A stretch of DNA of 64,000 bases from Hondaea fermentalgiana (lineage: Eukaryota; Sar; Bigyra; Thraustochytrida; Thraustochytriidae), in NCBI GenBank assembly GCA_014084085.1, contig NPFB01000001.1, positions 72,033 through 136,032 on the forward strand. Direction: 5' to 3'. The translations under genes and the position numbers were made by a program. Every line of letters starts with the position of its first letter. Position 1 is the first letter of the stretch. The notes under the pieces are model-generated. The model ran no database searches and was not told the origin of the DNA. It saw only the letters and a list, made by a program, of their open reading frames with translations. This document shows positions 1-11,500 of the stretch, piece by piece.

Positions 1-465
1 GGTGAAACGCGAGCACTTGCGGACTCTGTTCAGTCGAATGAACTTGCAGTCCTTGGAGTCTTTGCGACAGAGCTCGAGGCACTCGGCGACAGTTTTGTCT
101 CGACCCGAAGTTGAATACGGGCTCTCCTTGCAGGTGGAGCTGAGGTGCGGAATGAGGTCCTCGTCTCCGCTGTCAAAGGTGTCCCGGGCCCACACAAAGG
201 AGTCGTCGCTGGCATCCATCAAGTCGCAGAACTTGAACTTGGCGCACTTGCCTGCGTCATTCTCTACGACGGCCATGCAGTCATCATTAGCGTGGCACTC
301 TTCAAGGCAGATTTCTACTGCCTGCTCCTTGGCGGTGCCGATGATATACTTGTTGTTTGGGTTGTAGCATTTCTTGGCGGTAAGCTTGCTGTATTCGTCC
401 ACCGTCGCCGCAGAAGCGGCTGCGATGCTCGCAAGCACGGCCACGAAGCGAAGCGCGCAAACCAT
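1..465 (-). CDS. secreted PAN/apple-like cysteine-repeat protein (3' part outside window)
   Basis: The reading frame runs from an ATG at 465 down to the window edge without a stop, so only the first 155 residues are visible. The first 20 residues form a clear signal peptide (hydrophobic core, Ala-rich end, likely cleavage near ASA-A). Two similar Cys blocks follow: CLEECHANDDC at about residues 53-63 and CLELCRKDSKDC near residues 129-140, each with flanking Cys. This spacing resembles PAN/apple-type modules, which bind protein or carbohydrate ligands outside the cell. The family call rests on Cys pattern only. The gene is probably longer, with more repeats to the left. Function unknown. Confidence 0.6.
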   Translation of the reverse strand, partial: MVCALRFVAVLASIAAASAATVDEYSKLTAKKCYNPNNKYIIGTAKEQAVEICLEECHANDDCMAVVENDAGKCAKFKFCDLMDASDDSFVWARDTFDSGDEDLIPHLSSTCKESPYSTSGRDKTVAECLELCRKDSKDCKFIRLNRVRKCSRFT

Positions 466-1175
466 GGTGTGTTTGTGCTTGGGCTTGTGGTTGTGCTTGC
501 TCGGTCTTGGTCAGGTCGTTTGTCTTTCTCTGTTGCGGGTTTGCTTTGGCGGCAATGCTTGCCAATTTTCTCCGCGAGCAAGAAAATCCACGCTGCGAAG
601 GTATGTGTAACAGCGTGCATGCACGTCTTTTCGTACGTTCTCTATCACAAAAGCTGCGCAGAGCTACGGAGAATTTACGTGACTTCGTCCTGCTTCTCGG
701 TCCGTCGAGAATCACAACATGATCTAGCTCGTGCGCGAGTTCATTTCTTGCTGCGAGAAAAGATTGCTGGTCAAGGAAATCGGCTCGCCTCCCAAATGCC
801 CAGCTTCAAGCATAAAAGAGAAATTGAAAAGAGGGTCACGGACGCTCTGTTCATGCTGGCTCGTGGTATGGCGGAATGCGGAACTTGCCGTCCATTAAAA
901 ATGCTAGCAAAGGTCGTGGCACAGTCATAGGCGTCCGGCCCATTTGCCTTTGTTCAGATTCCCTTTTTCGGCTCAGCCCAGCGCAGCCGCAAATTGCGTA
1001 GCGCCGCGGTGTGCTGCGCTGCGCCGCGGCCGTGAGCACATACATTTTTCGCCTACCTCAGGTACGAGAGCACACGCCGCGCAATTTATCGCGTGTGCGA
1101 TTCAGCCAGAAGACCAGTCCGTCTGTGCCTTCTATTTTGACGTCTTGCCTCGCCTCCTCCCGCCTCGAGCGCGCC

Positions 1176-1210
1176 GTCAGCGTCAGCGTCGGCGTCGGCG
1201 TCGGCGTCGC
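1176..1210. repeat. GTCGGC/GTCAGC hexanucleotide repeat
   Basis: About six tandem copies of a hexamer alternating between GTCAGC and GTCGGC. It is in non-coding DNA. Confidence 0.8.
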
Positions 1211-2278
1211 CATTTTCGCGGCAGTGTGTTGCGACTAAGCTGGGCGGAACGCTTTCACAACGGAAAAAAGTACTGCAGCGATAGATTTCGGAACGTCTCT
1301 GGATTGCCATCACTGCCATCTCTATTATTTCCGCACGCGCTGGCGAGTGGAGGTGGGACGGTGCCAAGACAGAGAGAGAGAGGGAGAAAGAGTATGCTCA
1401 CAGTCAGTGGCGCGCATGCACCTCGCTTCGAGCTTGCGTGCGAGATTTTCCTGGATGGAAGAACTGTCAAAGTCTTAATGTTTAACTTCCTGAACAGGAA
1501 TTTGCGCAATTTTAAAGAAGGTGACGCTCTCTTGATGAAGCCGCTCTGGCCGATTATTCCCGAGCACGTGCTCTGCGAGATGGGTTGCTTTTCCCTACCT
1601 CATGTCAGTCAAAGGTGGCGTCGGCGACAAAAGTAGCGTCGGCGTGACGTCAGATTTTGTCGTCTTTTGACTCTGTTGACAGGCACTGCAAGACCTTGCG
1701 GCACGTTTCACTCGTAGTTTCAAGAAGAGAAAGCGAAAGGGAGCACAAGTATGGTACGCGGTACGTATACATACGGATATTCTCAGGTCGTGCTTGATTG
1801 CAAGATAAGAACGCCACCCAACCTTGAAGATGGAAAAAGGATCGGAAAACTTGTTCAGCCAACAATCTGCCGCACAATAAATTGCCGCGCAAATGCAATG
1901 GATTTCGCTGAGAACCATCATTAAACCGATCGTGCTTCACGGACAATATTACGTACAAAGAAGCGCCGTACGCTACGTGCGACAATTGGGGCTCCTTTTG
2001 CCTAGATGAAGCCTGGGCTTACATGTCGAGATGTGCAAGCGTCAATGATTCATAACTCGTGAACAACCCATACGCTCTTTGATCTCAAACTGCTTTTTGA
2101 CAGTGTCGTACAGGCTCAACCGATGTTTCACATTGTTTGAGAAAAGAGAGACCTGATTTACCTTTTTTGGCGAGATTTGCTCTTTTCCAGAACAGGATCA
2201 ACTGCAAGGTAGGGTATTGCGTTCAAAGATCCAGGCCTCGCCGTGTAGGGGCGCCAGAACAATCGATCTTCTTCAGGT

Positions 2279-2299
2279 ATGCATGCATGCATGCATGCA
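2279..2299. repeat. (ATGC)5 self-complementary tetranucleotide repeat
   Basis: Five perfect ATGC units. The unit is its own reverse complement in a shifted register, so the tract can fold on itself. Confidence 0.85.
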
Positions 2300-2618
2300 G
2301 TGCAGGCACTGACGAAAACGGAACAAGCTAGCAAGACCACCCACCTCACATTCGAGAGCGAGCACACGACTCGAACACAACCATTTTTGGAACACAGATG
2401 TATACACATGAATGCAAACGACTTCGTCGTTTTTGTCGATGGGGCCTCCGATCATTCATTCAAGTGCCGCGTTCGATCGAGTGCAATTTCGTTTCGTTTG
2501 GCGAATAGGCGCCAGGACATTTGATGCAGCAAACATGCATGATGTGCGGGCAACGGCGAAACACAAACAAGTTAGGAAGATGACGAGCTGCACGATCAAG
2601 AGCGAGCACGCGACTTGA

Positions 2619-2846
2619 CTGTGAGCACACGACTCAAGTTTCTAACTCGGGCACATAACTCAAGCACACAAGTTCACAAGACTGTTCGACAGCAGAACTC
2701 AAGCACACGACTCGAGATCATCACAACTCGAACGCACGACTCGAGATCACAACTTGAGCACACGACTCGAGATCATCACAACTTGAGCACACGACTTGAG
2801 ATCACAAGCCGAACGCACGACTCGAGATCACAACTTGAGCACGTCT
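2619..2846. repeat. degenerate minisatellite with GAGCACACGACTCGAGATCA-like units
   Basis: Seven to eight imperfect copies of a unit of roughly 25-30 bases. The core reads GAGCACACGACTCGAGATCA and is followed by CAACTT or TCACAACT. Each unit carries the palindrome CTCGAG (or CTTGAG) next to GATC. Single diverged copies of the core also occur at about 2355-2380 and 2592-2625, so the array seems to have spread outward. No coding role is seen. Confidence 0.8.
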
Positions 2847-4676
2847 GCATGTCTGATCATGAGAAGGTGAACGACTTTGACGTTGCATAGAGCTTGCAAT
2901 GAGATCTCCGAGTGTTCGAATGGCGCGCTTTCGTATCATTTTGTAGCGTGTGCGACGAAGAAGGCGAACTCGCAGCCTTGTAAAAAGCACGTTGAGCATA
3001 TCGCCATAGCTACTTCGAGTCGAACAATAAGTCTCAGTCCTTGCATTGCATAAAAGCGCGTCTTGACCTCGACCTCTTCTGCTCATTGGCTAGACTCCGA
3101 TGCTCCTCGCATCACCCCGCGCAGCACCCTACCCCACCACTGGTCTCATCATCCGACATCTGCGATTGATGATCAATCCCGATGCTGACCGCTTGCCCCC
3201 ACGTCTGGGCGCTGTCCCGACCTCTTGTCCGGTCAGGCCTGGAAGGCTGGCGAGGCTTGCCGGGCGGCCAGACATTGCGCAATCATTGTCCTATCGCGAC
3301 GCCATCGTCAGCATCTCACTTTTGTTGGGGGATTAGTCGCGCGCTGACCAGGGACAGCACGACTCCAGTGCCCGCGCCTCCCCTTCCCCCTCTCGCTTCA
3401 TATCTCCCACCCTCCACCCCTCGCTCGCGCCGCGGCAGCTGCGCTCGAGACTCGCAGCTCCAGGTCGCGTGGAGGATGTGAGCAAGCGCCAGCGCTGCAA
3501 GATCAAGATCAAGTTCAAGACCAAGATTAATATAATAAACCAAGACCATGCCCGACGTCCGCGAGGCTCGGCCTGGCCAAGATTCGCTCCACCATCGTCG
3601 TGACGCTCGTCGGTCACCTCGTCAATCAAGGCCGCGAGATTTGGATTTTCCGTTCCTGCATTCGACGGCCGAGGCCTCGCCGCCTTCCTCGCTCGCCTCG
3701 CCCAGCGCAGCATCGCAGACGTTGCTTTCCAACCAGGCTCGCGCGACTCGCTGACGCGGGCCGCCTTCGCATTCCATCTCGAGGCCTCCGCTTCCACGCT
3801 TCAGCGGCTCGAGGGCCGCGTCCCTCGCTCGCCTCGACGCCACATCCGACTTGAGCACGTCGCGGTCGCGATCTGCATGTTCTTCGTCGTCCTCGAGCAC
3901 CTCGCCCTGCCGAAGGCGTCCGGCTTCTGCTGGGTCTCATCGTCCGCGCGCGACGGCATCGACGCTTCGCATCTTGCCGATCAAACTTAGATCCATTGCA
4001 TCTCCGCACTTTTCCAACACCCTCGCTGTCGGTCGCAGGACGAAGGAATGAAGAAATGACCTCGCCTCGCCGCCGCCTCTCGCGCGTCTTCTCCTGCTCT
4101 TCCCCGCGCCCTGGCCTCGCCTCGAGGCGCCTCGAGTTGAGTTGCGTCGGTCGAGTTGCGTCGCGTCGCGTCGAGTCGGGTCGCGGGCTCGCAGTACCGG
4201 CCTCGCTGGCAGCCACCCGTTCTTGTCTGCGCGACTTCCTTTTAGCGCGCACCTGCATTTTTTCTTTCCTTTTCCGCATGGCGAGTGAGTCCTCTTCCTC
4301 TCCCTTTCACATCCCTCGCGCGCTTCCCGCTCGCTCCTCTCCAGCCAAGGCGCGCGCTCCTCGACCGCGATGCCGGCCTCGGGTTGGGGAGACAGGACGC
4401 GAGAAATGCAAGTCGAGTCGCACGAGTCGGGGCGGGTGGAGCGAGGAGGCGAGTTATTCTTTCTTAGCGCGTTACGCGCCGCTAACAGGCTACTATAGTA
4501 TAACCAGCCCAACGAGATGCCACTGGGGAAAGAACTCACTAATACCCGGACGACGCAGCTGCGCGGTGCAGGCCAGGCCGCCCGCGGGAGGCACGCAGTT
4601 TCTTCTTTCGCGCGCGCGGGCGGGCGTCGAGCCTCGTGTCCGCCTGCCTGCCTGCGTCTTCTGGCCTCGGAATCGA

Positions 4677-4714
4677 GTGGAATGGAGAGGAATGGCATGG
4701 AATGGAATGGAATC
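4677..4714. repeat. GGAAT/GGCAT pentanucleotide repeat
   Basis: Imperfect tandem GGAAT units in non-coding DNA upstream of the fusion synthase. Confidence 0.75.
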
Positions 4715-5160
4715 TGAGAAAGAAATCGAAACTCGCGGGTGCTGCCTGCGAGGCGAGCGGCGCCCACAGTGACGCCGCTGCGGGGCGTCATCGTTCGTGG
4801 AACGAGTCTCCTCGGGACCGCACTCGCGGCGCGACGCCGCGCGACGCTACGCGACCCTCGCTCGCCTCGCGACTCTCACTCGCCTCGCTCGCCCCGCGCC
4901 TCCTCCGTCCGCGTCCGCAGGTCTGCGCAGCGCGTGCGAGCGTGTGCGCTGGAGAGGCAGGTACTGACCTGACAGTGAGAGAGAGGTAAAGAAAGAGGCG
5001 GTGTTCGTTCGTCTGCTTGTTGATCCTCCGCGGGGTTTCGTTCATAGATTCGTCCACCGCCGACCCCTGCGAGCGACCACCGTCCATCCATTCGCTGCCC
5101 CGGCCGAGCTTTCGAGCGGTCATCCGTTGCTCGCGGGGCTCCTCGGCTTGCAACAACCAG

Positions 5161-5226
5161 CCACCGCCGCTGCCTGCCTGCCAGCCAGCCAGGCGGCCAG
5201 GCAGCCAGCCAGGCCGGCCGGCTGGG
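5161..5226. repeat. GCCT/GCCA tetranucleotide-rich tract
   Basis: Tandem TGCC followed by CAGC/CAGG units, 320-390 bases upstream of the synthase ATG. Probably promoter or leader DNA. Confidence 0.65.
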
Positions 5227-5546
5227 CAATGGCATGTGGCTTGCAGCGCAGCGCAGGACAGGGCGAGGAAGAGGATCTCGGAAGAGAGGGAGGACTCAGG
5301 CCGCGGTGGGGCGCCTTACATTTCCATGGAAGGTCACCTTTGGCCGGCGCTTACATAAAGTAGGACAATCGAAATCCATCGGCCGCAGAGATCATCCGGC
5401 GAGGGCGAAGCAAACCTGCTTGATCGTAGCTGACGCGACCGCGACGGCGACGGCGAGCTTTGCGAAGGAGAGGAGGAGGAGTTCAAGAGAAGAGACGGAG
5501 ATTGAGAGTGAGATTGGTCGAGCGAGAGAGACCCCCAGCCAAGACG

Positions 5547-8500
5547 ATGACGAGCGTACTCGTGTTCTCCGGCGTGGGCAGCGTCAGCGCCGAGACGGCG
5601 CAAGTCATGGAAAAGATGCTCGGCGTCGAGCACGTTGATGCCGTTGCAGAGCGCCTCGAGCAGGAGCACGGCGTGCAGCTCCGCGAGGTGCTCCAGCGCG
5701 TGCGCACGGCGCCCGAAAGCCTTACCGCCCTCGAAGAAATCGTGGCGCAGCTCGTCGTGCAGCTCGGCGCCGCCCAAATTGCCCGCAGCGCCCTCGGACC
5801 CGAGGCCGAGATTGTCGTCGTCGGCCATAGCATCGGTGAGCTCGCTGCCGCCGTTGTGGCCGGCCACCTCTCGCCCGCCGAGGCCGTCGACGCCGCCGTC
5901 TGCCTCGCCCACGTGACCGGATCCGAGCAAGGAGGCCTCGTCTACGGCACCCTCGGCCCCCAGGACCAGGTCGCTTCTCTCAACCACGTTGACGAGGACG
6001 GCGCCGACGTTGGCGCTGCCATCATCCTTGGCGACGAGGCCGCAATCGAGGCCGACAGCCGCTCCAAGGTGCATACCGGATTTCCCTGGCACGCCTCCGT
6101 CTACGAGTCCCACGAGTGGCGCAAGCTGCCTGCGCGCCCAGCTGGGTCGGCCGATGGCAAGAACCTCCCGCTGGCACTTTCCTTGCTCGGTGGATTCGGA
6201 AATGACGAAGAGAACATGACGCTCTTTGACGATGAGTACTGGGCCCGTTGGACCCACACGGGCGTTGATTTGGCCAAGACCCTTGCGGCTGTCCAGGAGC
6301 GCTGCGCCGGCAAAATCGCCCGCGTCGTAGAGCTCGGCGCGCACCCCATTCTCGCGCCCTCCCTGCGCCGTGCCTTTGGACCCGACAGTCCTGCTCCGCG
6401 TGCCATGGTCGACCGCCAGCGCGGTCTCCACCTCGACGCCTGGCGCGAGATTGTTGGCGCCACGCAGGGTGCCGGTGTGCTGGCTGCACTCCGCGAGGCC
6501 TTTCCCGTGGCCCTCGATATGGACGCCACCTGGCTCGAGAGTGGGCTCGCCAGCGCCGACATTGTGCAGGGCGCCGCCAAGCTGCACCGCAGCGGCGTCT
6601 TCGTGGGCCTCAAGGCCCACGACTTTTACCGGCACGTGACCCCGCAAGACCTCATTGAACGCTTTGGCGAGGTCGCCGGTGCCAAGACTGCCGAGGGTAC
6701 ATCCGCTGCTGCTGAGAGCGCCTCCGAGAGCGCCATCTCCGCTTCAGGCGCTCGTCCTCGTGTGGTCATCCGCGCCATGAGCTGCCTGTTGCCGGCCAAC
6801 ATCAAGTCGCCGGCACAGCTGTTCGCGTTCACGTCGTCGCAGGGCGACGCTGTGCGCTTCGACGCGGGCTTTGACGGCGGCAAGCGCGCAGCTGCCTTTC
6901 TCGGGGATCTGACGCTGGACTGCGCCAAGTTCGGAATCTCGCAAGGCGAGGCCCAGACTCTGGACCCGCAACAGGCACTCGTGCTCTCGTGCGTGGACAA
7001 GCTTCTCACTGAGCATGGTATCGAGCAGCTTCCCGTGCGCACCGGCGTCTACATTGGCGCCTGGAACTCGGAGTTTGCCGGCGACCGCTCCTCGGTCTTT
7101 TACCCGACGGGCACCAACCCGAGCATCATCGCCGCGCGCGTCAGCCACGTCTACCGCCTCCACGGTCCTTGCAAGGTCATCAACTCCGCCTGCGCCTCCT
7201 CGCTCGACGCTGTGCTCGAGGCCCAGCGCGACCTCGCCGCCGGCACCATCGATGCCGCCATTGCCGGTGGCGTCAACCTGCTCTGGGACCCCGCCTTCTC
7301 CACCTGCATGGCGCAGTCCGGCTTCCTCGCCCCCGGTGCGCGCTGCCGCTCCTTTGACTCTAGCGCCGACGGCTACGTGCGCAGTGAAGGCGCCGCGCTC
7401 GTGCTGCTCCAGCGCCGCGAGCCCAAGAACTCGGATGCTCTCAACGGCTCTGACGCCGGCAAGGTCAACAATGACGACTGCGAGCCGTATTACGCCGAGG
7501 TGCTCGGCGGCGCCTCCAACCAGAATGGTGGCCGCGGCGCGAGCCTGACCGCGCCCAGCCCGGCCGCTCAGGAGGAGTGCATTGCGGCGGCTCTGCGCGC
7601 GGCGCGCGTGGATGCTGGCGAGGTGGACTTTGTCGAGTGCCACGGTACCGGCACGAAGCTCGGCGATCCGATCGAATGGAGCGCTCTCAAGGCTGCCGTG
7701 GGCACGTCCCGGTCGGCGGACCGTCCCTGCTACCTGGCGAGCGTCAAGAGCAGCCTCGGCCATCTCGAGGCCGCCGCCGGCGTCGCAGGTTTGCTGCACG
7801 CAGCCATGGTGCTCTCGCGCCAGGAAGTTCCGCGCATGGCCAACTTTGTCGAGGCCAACCCGCTTCTGGAACCCTGCGAGGGTCTTCGCCTCGCCGCCGA
7901 CGCCAACGTCCGCCCTGACCAGCCGCTCCGTGTCGCTGGCGTCTCCTCCTTTGGCTTTGGCGGCAGCAACGTCCACATCTTGCTTCGTGCCGCGCCGCAG
8001 CAGCTCTTGCCCAAGCCGCTTCCGCCCGTTGCCGCCCCCGCCAAGGAGCGCAACAGCAACAGCAAGGTCTTTGTCTTTGACCGTACGCAGCAACGCGCCC
8101 AGATTCTCGAGCAGCAGCAGCAAATGCAGCAAATGCAGAAACTGCAGCGAATGCAATTGCAGCACGAACCCGCGCAGCAGGTTTCCTCCGCCGCCCACGA
8201 GGACGCGAGCATGCAGCAGACCGTCATGGAGCAGATTTTCTGGGACGTTGTGAGCTCCGTCGCTGGCCAGGTCTCCCCCGAGGCGCAGATTCTTCAGAGC
8301 GGCGTCGACTCGCTTGGCCTCACCGAACTTTTCTTGCGCATCGAGCAAAAGATGGCCGTCGAGGCTTCCTCGCTCAGCGACTTTCTCGGCGGTGGCTATA
8401 CCTGGGCCGACCTTCGTGAGAAGATCATGCAGTCTGCCAAGATCGCCCCCAGTGAGATCTCGCGCGCGCAGGCCACTGCTGCGCCGACCCCTGTTCCCGC

Positions 8501-11500
8501 CGTCGCGCCGCAGGCCAAACGTCAGTCGGCCCGCGCACCCGAATCCGAGCGCGAGGATTCTGTGCCGGATGCTTTTACCTGGGCTGTCCCGCGTTTCGAT
8601 GGTCTTATCCGGACTACTCACGTCGGCTCGCTTCCGCGTCCCCGTGAGCCGGAGCAGCAGTACAAGGAGCTCCACAAGATCATTCAGACCCAGCTCAGCA
8701 TCGGTATTAGCATCATCAATGACGGCGAGGCCGGCCGCATGGACTACGTCACCTCGGCGCTCACGCGCATGTCCGGCTTCGAAGAGCAGGACGAATCCGT
8801 CGCGCCGCAGCCGCTCGACCTCGAGGATTTGCCCTGCCTCGCGCGCCGCTTCCTCGTTCGCGCGGGTCTCATCACGCTCAACAAGAGCGTGCGCACGTGC
8901 AACCCGCACTGCATCGGCGAGGTCACCTACACGGGCCAAAAGGCCCTCGAGCGCGAGCTCCAGACCGTGCAGCGCGCCATGCGCCTCTGCAACGCTGGAC
9001 TTCCCGGTCAGGCCTTTTACTCTGCGCCCTCCCCCGGCACGCTCGCCATGTTCTTCAACAATGATGCCCCTGAGGTCTACCCCACCTACGAGGAGTACCT
9101 CGGCGCGGTGGCCGACGCGATGCACGTCGAGTACGCCACGATCGTTCGTCATGGTTTCACGCTCCAGGTCGACTGCCCCGATCTTGCCATGTCGCGTCAC
9201 ACGCGCTTCAAGCACCTTGGTCTCATGGCCTGGAAGCGCATCGCCCGCATGCACGTCAAGATGCTCAACCGTGCGCTCGAAGGCATTCCTCGCGAGGCTG
9301 TACGCGTCCACGTCTGCTGGGGCAACTACCCGGGCACGCATCACCGCGACGTGAGCGCGCGCGAGGTCATGCCCATTGCTTTTGGTATCAACGCTGGTGG
9401 CTTTGGATTTGAGACCGCCAACCACCGCCACAACGCCGACGCCGGCGCGCTTCTGGACGTGGACATTCCCAAGGACGTTGATCTGTACCCGGGCGTCATC
9501 GACACCTGCTCCTCGAGCGTCGAGGACCCCTCGGTGGTCTGCGAGCGCATCTGCCGCTATGCCCGCGTTGTGGGCCCCGAGCGGGTCATCGCCGGTACCG
9601 ACTGTGGGTTCTCCACCACGGCGGAGACCCAGGGCATCCCGGGCCAGGTCGCCATGCTCAAGATGCGCGCCCTCGTTGCCGGTGCCCGCATGGCCTCTCG
9701 CGCCTTCTTCCCTAAGGTCGTCCCGGGCTTTGTCCTTCGCCCCGCCCGCCGCCGTTTCTACTTTGCCCAGGAGGCGTCTGCCAAGGTGCTCGATGCCGTG
9801 CAGCCGGATCCTGCCGACGGTGGCAGCGAAGAGACGCGGATCGTGCTCACCGGACATCTTGATCCGGAACAGGATGCCGCCCGCTTTGCGGCCCATGTCC
9901 GTCTCTTTGTTGACGTCCCCGTGCGCTTTGCCACGGACGGTTCCGCCCAGTCCGAGGACTTTGTCAAGCGTGTCAAGGCATACCTCGCCGACGGCAAGCG
10001 TCGCAACTCCCCGGCCTACCCTGTCGAGGATGATGAGGCCGTCGGCCTGCTCACCAAGGAAGACATGGTTGTCTCAACGTCTGGCGCTCCCCGGGACTCT
10101 TATGAGGTGGTCGTCGTCGGCGCCGGTGTGGTCGGTCTGCTCGCCGCCAAGCGCCTCATGGATGAGGGCGTTGACGTTGTCGTCCTTGAGAAGGAGGAGT
10201 TTTGCGGCGGCATCTGGACCACCTTTGCCAACGCCAAGAGCCAGGTCAACAGCTCCGAGGGCTCGTACCGCGTCGTCCACGACTACCGCTCGCGCCCGAA
10301 CCGCGACCACAGTACCACGGCCGAGGTTCGCGCCGATATTCTCAAGCTGGCACGCGAGCTCAACGCCCAGGGCCGCCTCTTCACGAGTACCCGCGTTGCA
10401 AACGTCGAGCGCTCCGGCGCCTCGGGTTCCTCGTACACTGTGAGCCTCGAAAAGAGCGGGGCCAAGATCACCGCGACGGGAGTCATTCTCGCCATTAACG
10501 ATCGCGTCGGTACCCCTCGTCCCATTGTCTGGAAGCAGCACGAGGTGTTCTCCGGCCAGATTGTCGATGGTTTTGGAGGCGACGCCGAGAACAAAAACAT
10601 TGACTGGGCTGGCAAGCGGGTCGTCGTTGTTGGCATGGGCGCCTTCGCCGTCGAGAACGCGCGTACTGCGCTTGAACACGGTGCCAAGAACGTAGTCGTC
10701 CTGGCGCGTCGCCATGGCACCATTTGCCCCAAGTACATTGACTACATTAACTTTGTGCACCGCGCAAGCGTCGATGACATTGGCGACGAGATGAATGCCA
10801 CCCACAACAGCAAGAACATGTTTCTTTGGCGTCAGCTTTACGCATCGAGCAACTCGACCATGCCCGAGTGCTGGCTTGACCTCATCAAGCACACGGGCCA
10901 CACTATTAGCGTCTCGGACGTCTGGTTCGTGGGCCACTTTCTCGGTAAGCTCGAGACCTGCGTTGGCGAGATCGACCACTTTGTCGAGAACGGTGTCGTC
11001 GTGCGTGGCGGCAGCGCGGACGATGTGATCGAGGCGGACATTGTGGTTCGCTGCACTGGCTTTGAGCGTAACGCCAGTCTTGTGCCCGACCTTACACCCT
11101 ACACGCACATGAACGCCATCAACTACCTTGACACCAACGTCATGTACCTGGCGGACGCCTTTATTGACGACGACGCCTTCAACTCCTTCTTTGGCTCCAG
11201 CGTTGTCGAAATGTCCAAGTTCTACGTCATGGTTTACCTGCACTTTTTCAAGGGCAACGACGCAGCCATTCTTGACAGCGCCGAGCTTGCCAACAATGTT
11301 GATGTGCAGGATCGCAAGTGGACGGACTACATTCGTGGCGCCGAATTTCTCGTGGACAAGGTCCCTGGTATCCGAGAGAAGGCTAATGCGCTCCTTCGCA
11401 GCCGTCGGGACGACTTTGTCGATTCTCAGTCGGTCGAAGAGTATATTGCAGCCAACCGTCGCGAGTGGCAGGAGCTGCACGACATTCTCTCGCAGGGCAT

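Larger units (their letters stand above)
466..5546. other. about 5 kb without a supportable gene
   Basis: No open frame here has family motifs. The longer frames (for example 944-1636 and 3937-4791) are Arg/Ala/Ser-rich translations of GC-rich DNA with shadows in several frames. The stretch holds short repeats (1176-1210, 2279-2299, 4677-4714, 5161-5226) and a minisatellite at 2619-2846. The right end must contain the promoter and leader of the fusion synthase at 5547. A non-coding RNA or a short intron-containing gene cannot be excluded by eye. Confidence 0.5.

Noticed and set aside
3937..4791. 284-codon minus-strand open frame in the left gene-free stretch
   Set aside because: Arg/Ala/Ser-rich, overlapped by several other frames of equal quality, and no recognisable domain.
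6744..9896. 1050-codon antisense open frame across the fusion synthase
   Set aside because: It is opposite a gene with complete enzyme motifs. Its translation is Arg/Gly/Val/His-rich with no domain. GC-rich third positions make such antisense frames common here.
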